Source: Pyrenopolyporus hunteri (taxonomy: Eukaryota; Ascomycota; Sordariomycetes; Xylariales; Hypoxylaceae). From it: a stretch of 64,000 nt of DNA. Positions 47,470-58,089 of this stretch are shown here, piece after piece. The notes beneath the pieces were generated by a model that saw only the letters and a program-made list of their open reading frames with translations, searched no databases and was not told the DNA's origin. The stretch's first letter is position 1. Each line of letters starts with the position of its first letter. Where the stretch lies: the NCBI GenBank assembly GCA_902806595.1, contig CADCXC010000013.1:558001-622000 (forward strand), read 5' to 3'. A program made the position numbers and the translations under genes.

Positions 47470-50400
47470 TATAATATTAAAAATTAAAAATTAAATTTTA
47501 TTAATATTATAAAAAAAAAAAAAAAAAAAATTAAACTGCGATTTTATATATAAGTTTCGACGATATATTCGACCGAAGTTTTAATATCGATTACCTAAAA
47601 AAGTTAAATTAATCGTATCGAATCGTAATAATTATAATATCGCGTTAATAAAAATTATATTTACTTTTATTTTTATCGATACCGTTTTAATTACCCGCTT
47701 ATTATAAAACGACAATCCTTCGATATATTTTAATTAAATATAAATAAAAAAAATATATTTAAAACGTCGTTACTCGATAATATATTAATAATTTTTTTAT
47801 TCGATATCGAAAAATACCGTTCGAAAATTTCGATTTATTATTAACGTCATTAAAAAAAATAAACGAAATGAAATAATTTTAATATTAATATAAATCGAAA
47901 TAATATTATTTTTAATTAATAAAAAATAAGTAATTTTAAAACAAATATTTTAACGTATATTTAATACGATTAATTAAATACATTTTTAAAATAAATTATT
48001 TAATTATTATTATTTTAATTTAAAAATTTAAAAAATAATATACTTTATTAAAATCGTTTATCGATTTAAAAAAAAAACGAGTTAATTACGTCGTTTTTTT
48101 TATTTAATCCTTTACTATTTATTATTATATTATTAATAATTAAATTTACGAGTATATTATTTACTATTTTTTCGTCGTTTTCTACGTTTTCTATAATAAA
48201 TAACGCGAAAATAATATTTTTAAAAAAATAATAAATGTTTAAATTATTCAAAAATAAAAATAAGTTAAATTTTATTAACGAATAAATTTAAATGATACAT
48301 TTTTACGAGTAAAATTAATCGGTAAAAAAACGTTAATTATAAATTAAATTTAATAAATACGGTAAATTTTTTAATTTAATTATTATATAAAAAAAATTAT
48401 TTAAATTTAAAAAAAAATTAATAATAATAAACGATATAAAAACGTAATAATATTAATATTTATATTATTAAAATTATAATAAAATAATTATCGATAAATT
48501 ACTTTATATTAAAACGAAATAAACGTTTCGCTTTTTTTTTTTTACTACTTTTTTTTTTTTTTTCGAAGGGTTTACATATACGTTTAAATTATTATATATT
48601 ATTAAACGTATACATTTTTTTATTAAATATTATTTATATTATATAATATTTAAACGAATAATTAATTAAAAACGTAATTAAATTATTATAAAATTATTAT
48701 ATAAAATAATATTATTAATATCGTTTAAAATTTATAAATCGATTAAATTAACTTTTTATTTAAACGATAACTTTCATTAAAATAATACTTTTTAAAAATA
48801 ATATTATTTTTATTTATATTATTATTTATATAATTTAAACGAAATTATCATTTTATAAATATTATAATACAATTTATAACGCGTTTAAAAATTTTATTAA
48901 TTTCTTTTTTTATATTAAATTTATAATATTTTTAACCGTAATTTTCTCGTTTTTAACTACTTTTATCTCTATTTTTTCGTATTTATTTAACGTTACGTTA
49001 AATATTAAAATAAATAAATAATTAATAATTTAAAATTTTTTATTAAAATATATAATTAAATCGAATATAATTAATAAATATTTAAATATTTACTTTAAAT
49101 AAATTAATATATAAATATAAATATTTACGAAATAAATCGATAAATGTTTAAATATTTATTAAATAATTAAAAAATAATATTAAAATTTATTAATTATAAC
49201 TATTATTTAAATTAATAAATTTTTTAATTTTATTTTTTTATAATTTAAAAATAAATTATATTCGATAATTTCTTTTTTTAAAATATTTTAAAAATAATAA
49301 TTTAATTAATATTAATAAAAATTTATTCGAAATTTATTTATTAATATATTTTAAAATATAAGTAAATATATTTTTTATAATACCTTTTTATATAAATTCG
49401 TGTCTTTTATAAAAATTTACGTTTTTTATAATAATTTACATTTTTTATAATAACCTTTTTATATTTTATTTCCTTTAAAATATCTACGTATTAATTTTAT
49501 TTTATAATTTTAAATATTTAATTTTTATATTTCGAAATTTCGATTAAATATATTATATATTTTTTAATATTATTACGTTAAATTAAATTAACGAAATTTA
49601 AAAATTTTATTATACCTACTTTTAAAATATCTTCGAATAAATTAAATAAATAATAAATAAATTTATTATAAAATATTTATTTTTAACGATAATATATTAA
49701 TATCGTTATTTTTAAATAAAATAATTAATTTATTACTTTTATAATAATTAAATTAAAGGCGATTAACTTTATTAATATTAAATAAAATTTTAATTAAAAT
49801 TAAATAAAATTTTTTAATTAAAATTTAAAAAAAAAAAAAAATTTTTTTTTAAAATTTATATAATCGGTTATTTATTATATCGACGATAATAACAAACGAT
49901 TAAAAATAATTAATAACGTTATTTCGATCGATTATATTATTTAAGTTTTAACGAAAATTAAAAAAATTTTTATAAATAAATTAATAATAAAAATAATTCG
50001 AAATCGATAAATAAAATTAATTTCGTATTTTTTTATTTTTTTAATTAATTAATAATATTTATTATTAATTTAAATTAAAATAAACCATTACTTTTAATAA
50101 TCGTAATTATAATCGAAGCCGTCGATATTAAAAATTAAAATTAATATAATTTTAATCGTTAATTAATAATTTCGAAAATAAATTAATTTATATATATTTT
50201 TATTATTAAATACAATTTTTAATTATTTATAATCGTTTACGTAATAATTATTAACATCGTTTTACTTTTAAAATATATTTACGTAAATTATAAAATAAAT
50301 TAAAATTTCTTTTAATATTATATTGTTTTATTTAATTATTTTTACGATATTTACGTTAAATGTTATTATAATAATAATAATAATAAATATTTTCATCGAT

Positions 50401-50998
50401 GTAATATATATTACTTTATTAATATATATTAAATAATTAATTTAATTATTATAAACGTAAAAAAACACGTATAAATAAATAACGTATTTAAAACTATTTT
50501 TAAGTCGTTTTTAATATTTATTTAAATCGAAAAATCGATATCGACTTTAACTTTTATTTTTAAAATAATTAAAAATATTAAAATTTAATTATTCGATATA
50601 ATTAATTAAATTTAAAAATTTAAACGCGAAAAATTAATTATTAATATTTAATATTATACGTAAATATTATTATATATATAATATATTTAAATAATTATTT
50701 ATTTTATTATACCTTTATTTATATTTATTTATTATTTATTTACTTCGTAATATTAAAATTTTTATTATATATTATAAAACTTTAAAAATTAAAATAATTC
50801 GATTAAAAATATAATAAAACATATAAACTTTTAAACTATTATAATTTAATACAATTAAATTAATTTTATTAAATAATAAATATCGAAGCTTTAATTAATT
50901 ACGCTATTAAAACTTATATATAAAACCGTAATTTAATTTTTTTTTTTTTTTTTTTTATAATATTAACGAAATTTAATTTTTAATTTTTAATATTACGC
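47470..50998. mobile_element. Nested RIP-decayed element with about 100-bp inverted ends
   Basis: The left end (47470-47575) and the right end (50895-50998) are inverted copies: both contain AATATTAAAAATTAAAAATT, then a long A-tract, then a TATATATAAG block in the reading direction of the end. A direct copy of the left internal part (47531-47630) continues at about 51009-51110, so more than one insertion of this family is present. The interior has no open frame above about 60 codons. Confidence 0.6.
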
Positions 50999-51224
50999 GT
51001 CGTATTAAAATTAAACCGTAATTTTATATATAAACTTTAATTACGTAATCGACCGAAATTTTAATATCGATTATTTAATAAAATTAAATTAATTACATTA
51101 AATCGTAATAAAAAAAAAAATTACAAAGTTTATATATATTAAAATAAAATAATAAAATTATTTCGTATTACGTTATTAATAATTTATTACTTTTTAAAAA
51201 CCGTATATAATAATATAACTTTAT

Positions 51225-51480
51225 ATTAAAATATCCACCGTAACGATAATAATAATAAATATATTTTTATTAAATATTTCGTTATTTTACGTAATAAAAA
51301 CTTAAAATATAAACTTTTAAAAAAAATATAAATATCGATTAATATAAAATTAACTTATTTATAACTTTTAAATATATATAATTTAATTAATTCCTTTTAT
51401 TTTCTTACCTTTTATTATACGATTATATAATTTTATTCCAATTATTTATTAATAACTTTTTATTCGTTTAATATTATATA
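51225..51480 (+). repeat. RIP-decayed repeat family, copy 4 (direct)
   Basis: Aligns in the same orientation with 30340-30640, including CGTAACGATAATAATAATAA and TTTTACGTAATAAAAA. Confidence 0.6.
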
Positions 51481-51620
51481 TTTACGATAACTTTTTTATT
51501 ATAATTTTATTTAATTTATAAAAATAAATTTATTATTTTTTTTAATTATATTATAAACTTATCATTTAATTAAATAATTATACAATTTAATGGTATATGC
51601 CTTATAGCCCCTTATGGTTT

Positions 51621-51709
51621 TCACGTGACTACAGCTAAAAAGTGGGTCTGACATCTGGAAATTTTTCGATTTGGCGGTTTGGCGGAAAATCTTCTTACGG
51701 TCCGGCGTG
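51621..51709 (-). repeat. Right terminal inverted repeat (unmutated copy)
   Basis: 89 bp ending GGTCCGGCGTG at 51709. Ordinary base composition from about 51590 onward, unlike the left copy, and it keeps the CpC/CpA sites lost there. Confidence 0.85.
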
Positions 51710-51715
51710 CCACCC
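51710..51715 (+). repeat. Target-site duplication, right copy (CCACCC)
   Basis: Identical to 29340-29345. From here the GH32 frame continues TTT GGA CAG ATC. Confidence 0.85.
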
Positions 51716-53468
51716 TTTGGACAGATCGGTGACCCTTGCATGCATTACACTGATCCCGAAACTGGTCTCTTTCACGTTGGTTGGTTACACGATGGCGCAT
51801 CGGGAGCGACAACAGATGATCTTGTCACCTATAACGATATTAACCCAGACGGGCGGCCTTTTATCGTGGCAGGTGGGAAAAATGATCCCGTCGCAGTCTT
51901 CGACGGGTCGGTCATTCCCAGTGGTATCTACGACAAGCCGACCCTCTTGTATACGTCAGTCAGCTACCTGCCGATCCAATGGACCATTCAGTATACCAGG
52001 GGAAGCGAAACACAGTCTCTAGCGGTGTCTCGCGACGGTGGCCGTAACTTTACGAAGCTCCAACAAGGACCGGCCATTCCATCGCCGCCTTTTGCGGTGA
52101 ATGTCACAGGTTGGCGGGACCCTTATGTGTTCCGGAATAGCCAACTTGACGCTCATCTAGAGAGTGCTCCTGGGACTTGGTATGTTGTGATCTCTGGAGG
52201 CGTTCATGGGGGAGGCCCCAGTCAATTCCTCTATCGGCAGCACGACCCGGAATTCCAGTACTGGGAGGAATTAGGCCAATGGTGGCACGAACCGGCTAAC
52301 TCAACTTGGGGTGACGGGAACTGGGCCGGCCGGTGGGGATTCAATTTTGAAGTCTCTAATATTTTCAGCCTAGACGAGAAGGGGTACAACTCCGAGGGCG
52401 AGGTATTCATGACCTTGGGTGCTGAGTGGTCGCTGAACCCGATCGTGCCGCAAGTCTCGGATTTCCGCGAGATGCTCTGGGCGGCCGGAGATATTTTGCT
52501 CGAGGATGGGAAAGTCAAGTTTCAACCTACTATGGCGGGGAAGCTCGACTGGGGAGCTTCAGCATACGCTGCTGCTGGCAAGGAACTACCAGCTACTTCC
52601 AAGGCCTCCGAGAAGAGCGGAGCCCCTGATCGCTTTATCACTTATGTCTGGCTGACCGGGGACTCCTACGGCACTCTTCTTGACTTTCCGACCGCCCAAC
52701 AGAACTGGACTGGTGCGCTGCTGCTTCCGCGCGAGCTGAGTGTCGGGAAAATCAGCAACGTTGTCGATAACGAGCTTGTTCGTGAAACTGGGTCATGGCG
52801 AGTCGTCGGTAGCAGCTCGGGAACTGTTGAGCTAGAGACATTAAACCAGGAGATCGCGCGTGAGACGTTGGCCGCACTGATTAGCGGTGATTCTTTCGCT
52901 GAACCGGGTCGGATGTTGGGTTCGCCGGCCGTCATAGCTTTCCAAACTATTCCGAGAAGCAAGTTCTACGTGATCACCGCATCACTTTCATTTTCGGCAG
53001 CATGCCGTGTTAGCAACTTGCGAGCTGGTTTCCAGATTTTGTCCTCTCAGTACGAAAGTACGACGATCTACTACCAATTCTCCAACGAGTCTATCATCGT
53101 CGATCGAAGCAACTCTAGTGCTGCCGCTAGAACGACGAACGGTATTGACTCTCGCAATGAAGCTGGCCGGCTACGCCTTTTCGACATAGCTAAGGATGGG
53201 CAAGAACGGATAGAAAGCCTTGAACTTACGATAGTAGTCGATAATTCCATCGTCGAGGTGCACGCCAATGGAAGATTCGCCCTGAGTACTTGGGCTCGGT
53301 AGGTGCTTTACCTAAACCCTCTTTTGGTCAGAAAACTAACCGTTTAGATCTTGGTATGCCTCTTCGCGAGAAATTCGCTTCTTCCATGATGGCGACGGGG
53401 AAGTGACGTTCGGAAATGTGACTGTTCACGAGGGGCTATATGATGCTTGGCCGAATAGAAAGGCGTAA
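51716..53468 (+). pseudogene. GH32 glycosidase, main part (catalytic domains, interrupted from its 5' exon)
   Basis: Exons 51716-53298 and 53348-53468 with a 49-bp intron (donor GTAGGT, acceptor TAG), giving 567 residues after the insertion point. GH32 motifs in order: FGQIGDPCMHYTDP with the nucleophile Asp, GWRDPYVF (the RDP transition-state motif), and WGFNFEVSNIF with the acid/base Glu; the C-terminal beta-sandwich includes VVDNSIVEVHANGR and, after the intron, VTVHEGLYDAWP. It hydrolyses beta-fructofuranosides such as sucrose, inulin or levan, extracellularly. No frameshift or stop is present, so with 29202-29345 it forms a 615-residue protein when the element is removed. An internal ATG could in theory start a truncated product, but it would lack the secretion signal and the nucleophile block would be at the very end. 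Confidence 0.9.
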
Positions 53469-54349
53469 GAAATGGGCAGGGTAGCAAATGCATAAAGTAA
53501 TGGTTTTTATGTTGGTTTATCGTTATGGCTCTACGATAGGTAAGTAGATACCATTGAGTGATCGCTTAGGGGCTATCCTTATAGCCTCCCTCTCCCGGGA
53601 CGTTTGCAAATAACAATATGTGGATGATTGGGGGGAGCACAAAGAGGGCACCTAACCTGTTGCGAATCGAAAATAAGCGCCTCGATTAAATCGCCCAGGA
53701 GTCGTAATTATGAGAGGCGTCCATCGTGTTTATGCGAAATATCTGGTAGGGTTGCAATGGATGACTGCATTGTCACTGACAGGAAGCTCACCGGTGGGGC
53801 AATGGTGATCTACCTAAGTAGGAGTGAAGATTCTAATTCTCATGAATATGTCAAATAGCTGGAGTACTGTCCATATTCACGTAGAAAACATATCGTATCC
53901 AGTACCGGCGGGCTAGAGGAGCAGGTGCATGCGTGTCATCCAGGCACTACAACTTGAAACTAGAAGAATGGTATGTTGTTGAGGCGATGAGATGCTCCGC
54001 CCTGAGCCCCTTATTACCTACGTAGACGTGCTAGCCCCGAATCAGCCAATTAGACTAGCGTCTCTATCATCTTTTTTGTCCGGGCCAATCATTATCGTGA
54101 TAATCTCGGTGCCTTGAGTGATCAACGCTATGTTGTAACGTTGAGGCATTTATATATCTTACCTACATATATCTACGTTCTCTGCTCTTTTACCGGCGGG
54201 GGTTACTCTTTGCGTTTGCGTTGGCCCTATTTGCAGGTAGATGTAACCGAAATTATCGCACTATAGCTTAACTTGGGCACATATGCATCGAGTCTTACAC
54301 TAGACATTACCGACAAAACTGACAACCGACAGACAGCATATGCGTCGAC
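53469..54349. other. Intergenic region
   Basis: 881 bp between the GH32 stop and the next start. No convincing gene; the open frame at 53628-53858 lacks support. Confidence 0.5.
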
Positions 54350-55182
54350 ATGGATCGCCCACCTTCCGCAACAACTTCTCGGGTCTCGATCACGGGGAGA
54401 CGCGACTTCGGGGTGAAGTTTATGGCGGATGTGGACGAAATCGTTAACCCCGTGGTAAAAACAAATTCGAACGCGCCTGCGTCGGGGTCTACGCCGACTG
54501 ATGCAGCGAAGCCGTACGAGCCTCCCCCATACTGGGAGCGACGCCTCGAAGCCGGCGTTTCCCAACGTGCCGACGAGGAAGAAGAAGACGAAGGATACCA
54601 TCCGTTCTGGACAGGGTGGTTGGACATATTGAAGGGGTTTTGGCTGATACTTGTCGGCCTACTAAAGATTCCCTTAGTTATTGGACATGGCATAGCAAAG
54701 ACTTTGCATTACATTCCAAGGCTTTACGGTGACGAGACTGTTCGGAAGTGGCCTAAAATCACCGGTTTTCCTTCGGCATGCGCCGCTAGTTTGGAAGTAG
54801 GCATCCCCGTTTGATAATTTCCATCCTTTACGAATTCTAACCCGTCTCGCTGCAGGTCGTGTGGTTTGGTATCCTCGACGGTCTGACAGACTGGTTCGTG
54901 TTGCCGTATAAGGGAGCTAGGAAGGAAGGCGTTAAGGGGTTCTTCAAGGGATGTGGGATGGGATTTGGTAGCATGATATTCAAGCCGGCTGCTGGTGAGT
55001 GTGGTCTAAGCAGTTTTCTTATCCCCCGAAGCTTCATTCTATGATTTTTCAGTCTAACGGTATCAGGCGGCATTGGCTTCGCTTCGCATCCATTCTTCGG
55101 GATATATAAGGAGGCCGCAAAGTTCAAAGTGATCATCAAACGAGAACGCCAGCATCGACAGGATGTCGGGTCCTTGATATAG
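54350..55182 (+). CDS. Small protein with VPS13-C-like / sterol-glucosyltransferase-tail motif
   Basis: Three exons: 54350-54796, 54856-54994 and 55067-55182; introns 59 bp and 72 bp; 233 residues. The N-terminal 90 residues are polar and probably disordered. A hydrophobic segment (WLDILKGFWLILVGLLKIPL) is followed by a glycine-rich block: LDGLTDWFVLPYKGARKEG, then GFFKGCGMGFGSMIFKPAAG, then FGIYKEAAK. The pattern P-Y-x-G-A-x-x-E-G-x-x-G-F-x-K-G-x-G-x-G ... K-P-x-x-G resembles the C-terminal repeat of VPS13 proteins and the tail of fungal UDP-glucose:sterol glucosyltransferase-like proteins, where it may bind membranes. Here it stands alone, without a transferase domain. A membrane-associated role is inference. 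Intron positions are supported by motif continuity across both junctions. Confidence 0.75.
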
Positions 55183-56476
55183 GTAGATGGTCGCTAACAC
55201 AGCTTGTTCTGGCCAATGAAGTTATTGATCTGTGCTCGCGCTGTCTTATAGCTACCTACCTACCTACCTGACCTAGGAAGGTTATCCTCTAAGGCGGTCG
55301 CGCCGCTATATCGTTGGGAAAATGGAGTGTTATGGTTACCTAAGGTACCTACGCGGGGAACGCCACAGCTGGAACTGAGAGAGGTCATAGAAAGCAAGGT
55401 TATCTGTGGTTATATAGGAAAACGCGTAGAGCAGTCTTCAGTTGGCATTTACCCTAGGTATCTAGGAGGCAATTTCGGTCTTATTTGTAATTTTAGTATT
55501 CACTATAGGAGTCATCGAATTTGTCTAAGACAGAAATCTTTTAGTACTTGCCCAAGGAGATGAACCTATGGGTAGGCTGTGAAGGTTTTATTAAATCGAA
55601 GCGCTCTAATCATAGGGCGGCTGTCGCTATTACGCGGTATCCTTACAGGTGGGTTTAGCACGTAAACTCCCCACGCCCGGTCCCGAAGCGTCCCACCAAA
55701 GGCCATTAAAATTACAAGACTAGGCACATACGTACCTGAGTGCCCTTCCTCTTCAGCATGAATATAGCGACAAGAGGGCACCTACAACAGTTTATTATCG
55801 CGTCGGATATTGGTTTCTTTTCTTAACGTCGTACGGACTGGGTATTACTGTCACACCATTTGATATCTAGAGTCTTGGAATACTTAGCATTAGCCTTCAT
55901 GATTGCTTTTAAAAAGATAAACCTGTAAGTAATAGAATCTAGGGACGTAGACATGTTACCGTAATCCTTCGATTTACAGTAGCTTGCGTCGTAGGGTATA
56001 TAGCGGCTGATATCGCTGGAACACTGCTGCTGCTACTTAACGCGGGGTAAAGTTAGTGGGGGAGACTTGCGCTGATTGCTTTAATAAGCTACCTGTACCT
56101 ACCTAGGTACCTAAGTCAGTGCGCCTAAATTTCTACGTAGAAAGGGCAAGGTTGTTCTACTATAGTGAATAGGTCGTTGAGTATTGCTAGACATCAATAG
56201 ACTTGTTTATTGAGTATCTGCATCCGTATAATGACTTGCTATCTTTTAGGTCGCATCGTAGAGTTGATAGATGACGCAATTTTAGAGTAGCATTGCTCAT
56301 GTCTCCAACACCGAAACCTCGTTTCCTCAAGGAGACAAGAGATGGCAATGTAACCTCAAGAATACCTATACAAGTGTCTAGCTACTTTCTTAAAGATCCA
56401 ATACTATATAACTGGTAGGTACCAAAAAGAACTTAACAAAAGTAAACCACACCAAATCTAACAAAACTACCTCAAT
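55183..56476. other. Intergenic region with CCTAGG/GGTACC motifs
   Basis: 1294 bp. Tetranucleotide CTAC runs at 55252-55276 and a CCTACCTAGGTACCTAAG cluster at 56089-56115. No gene is supported. Confidence 0.5.
55252..55276 (+). repeat. CTAC tetranucleotide run ending in CCTAGG
   Basis: Four CTAC units, then CTGACCTAGG: the minus-strand orientation of the motif at 25365-25390. Confidence 0.7.
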
Positions 56477-57939
56477 ATGTCGACGACTGTCACCTTCGTT
56501 ACACCGAAGGCGCCGGCTCCCCCAGGCCAGCCCGACATTTCCTATGCTCCAGATTACGACAAGTGGCAAGCCAGGGCGGCTCGCCGACTTAAGGCGGGGA
56601 ATCTGCCGACAACGCTCCCGGAAGGCTTCCCGGCGCAATTGACAGGCGACCTAGTCTGGGAAGGCAAAACGGTAGCCGACGACTATGACTGGACTTACGT
56701 CCTCAATAATGAGCAGCTAGATGAGATAGATCGGGCTGTAGACCACTTTAAGGGTAGGGAAAGAGCCCTTTCGGGTTTTCAATTCAATGTTTTCTGGTTG
56801 ATCAACTTCATATAGGACTGGGATTGTCTCTGGGCCACATCACCGCCGAGACGTTCCCGCTTCCGAATCTTCACGGGGAGCTGCGCCGCCTGTCGGCGGA
56901 GTTGCATAACGGACATGGATTCTTCGTGATTCGCGGCCTGCGCGTTGACGACCACTCGCGCGAGGAGAACGTTATCATCTACGCGGGTATTTCCGCGCAC
57001 ATCGCCGCCCAGCGCGGCCGGCAGGATCATAAGTACAACGGCGAGAAGGCCGACGTGGTCCTTAGTCATATCAAGGACTTGACTTGGTCGCAGAATAACG
57101 GGGCCATCGGTAGCCCGGCTTATACCACTGACAAGCAAGTCTTCCACACGGATTCCGGCGATATCGTGTCGTTATTTGCCCTCGAGACGTCGGCATCAGG
57201 CGGCGCTAGCAAGCTGGCGAGTACATGGCGGGTGTATAATGAAATTGCCGCCACCCGTCCAGATCTCATCCATACCCTTTCCCAAAGCTGGGACATGGAA
57301 GTGTAAGTTCCCGCGGTTGGATCATCTTCTACCACTGCATTCTCCTAAATTGCGGGAGGGTTCACATGCATGATAATAACTGCCCGATCTTATAGGTTTG
57401 AGAAGGCGGACAAGCAATACGTTGAAAGACCGCTATTATTTCATTTCCCTGCAACGGAGTCAACCCCGGAGCGGGTAGCCTTGCAATACGGGCGACGGTA
57501 CTTTGTCGGCTTTGGTGCTCTCCCGCGGAGCCCTAACATTCCGCCTATTACAGAGGCCCAGGCCGAGGCTCTTGATACAGTCCATTTCCTGGGCGAGAAG
57601 TACTGCGTGAATACGGACTTCCAGAAGGGCGATATTCAGTACATAAATAATCTCGCCATCTTCCACGCGAGGGATGGATTCACCGACACACCGGAAAAGC
57701 GGTAAGTCTGCTTCGATTACACAGTCGAGGGGAATGTTGATCTGTATCGCTGACAAAGTTAATCCTATTTATATAGCCGCCATCTCTTACGCCTATGGCT
57801 GCGGGACCCGGAGAATGCTTGGCAGACCCCTGAGGTCTTGAAATATCGTTGGGCACAGCTTTACGAAGGTGTCACGCCAGAAAGCCAGGTCCTTCCCCTC
57901 GAGCCGTTTATTCGCAGTGCCGGGAATAAGGGGAGATAA
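56477..57939 (+). CDS. TauD/TfdA-family Fe(II)/2-oxoglutarate dioxygenase
   Basis: Four exons: 56477-56753, 56816-57302, 57396-57701 and 57777-57939; introns 62, 93 and 75 bp; 410 residues. The iron-binding facial triad is visible: H203 and D205 in VFHTDSGDIV and the distal H359 in RHLLRLWLRDP, which also contains the Arg that binds the 2-oxoglutarate carboxylate. The N-terminal part (about 50-130) has the usual LRRLSAELHNGHGFFVIRG leader. The protein would couple oxidation of 2-oxoglutarate to succinate and carbon dioxide to hydroxylation of an unknown substrate; taurine, other sulfonates or secondary metabolites are options in this family. There is no targeting signal. All three junctions preserve frame and motifs. 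It converges with the carrier gene, 150 bp downstream. Confidence 0.9.
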
Positions 57940-58089
57940 CATGATAGCTTGTGCTTAATCTATGTCTACACCGCGACCCCGAGAATTCCGCGATATTCAT
58001 TATCGCCTTGTTTAAGAATGAAGTCTTCGCGAGATGAGAGTTTCTATGTTCGTTCCCGAATCCAAAAATCCGCAAATCAATGCCTCGCT

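Larger units (their letters stand above)
29346..51709. mobile_element. 22,364-bp RIP-mutated element with 89-bp terminal inverted repeats, inserted in GH32
   Basis: The two ends are inverted copies: 29346-29434 and the reverse complement of 51621-51709 agree at 72 of 89 positions by my alignment, both starting CACGCCGGACC. Flanks carry the perfect 6-bp duplication CCACCC (29340-29345, 51710-51715). Deleting element plus one copy restores the GH32 frame. The interior is extremely AT-rich, with no long open frames (the longest is about 60 codons), as expected of saturating repeat-induced point mutation. Residual cytosines are almost all in CpG. It contains nested repeats, minisatellites and an unmutated 772-bp insertion. 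The transposon class is not known: a 6-bp duplication with roughly 90-bp inverted ends and 22 kb length does not match a common fungal superfamily, though Maverick-like, Dada-like or Starship-like elements are possible comparisons. Any transposase gene has been destroyed. Confidence 0.85.

Noticed and set aside
48066..48251. 61-codon frame in the AT-rich block
   Set aside because: Asn/Ile-rich composition from AT-rich DNA; chance open frame.
29346..51709. Giant intron in the GH32 gene
   Set aside because: The junctions lack GT-AG at the required places, whereas inverted repeats and a target duplication explain the boundaries exactly.
29346..51709. Regional centromere or mitochondrial DNA insert, suggested by AT-richness
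   Set aside because: Sharp boundaries with inverted repeats inside an exon and CpG-biased residual GC point to a RIPped transposable element; no mitochondrial gene is recognisable.
29346..51709. Firm classification as a Starship
   Set aside because: No tyrosine-recombinase captain can be read and the inverted ends are longer than usual; kept only as a comparison.
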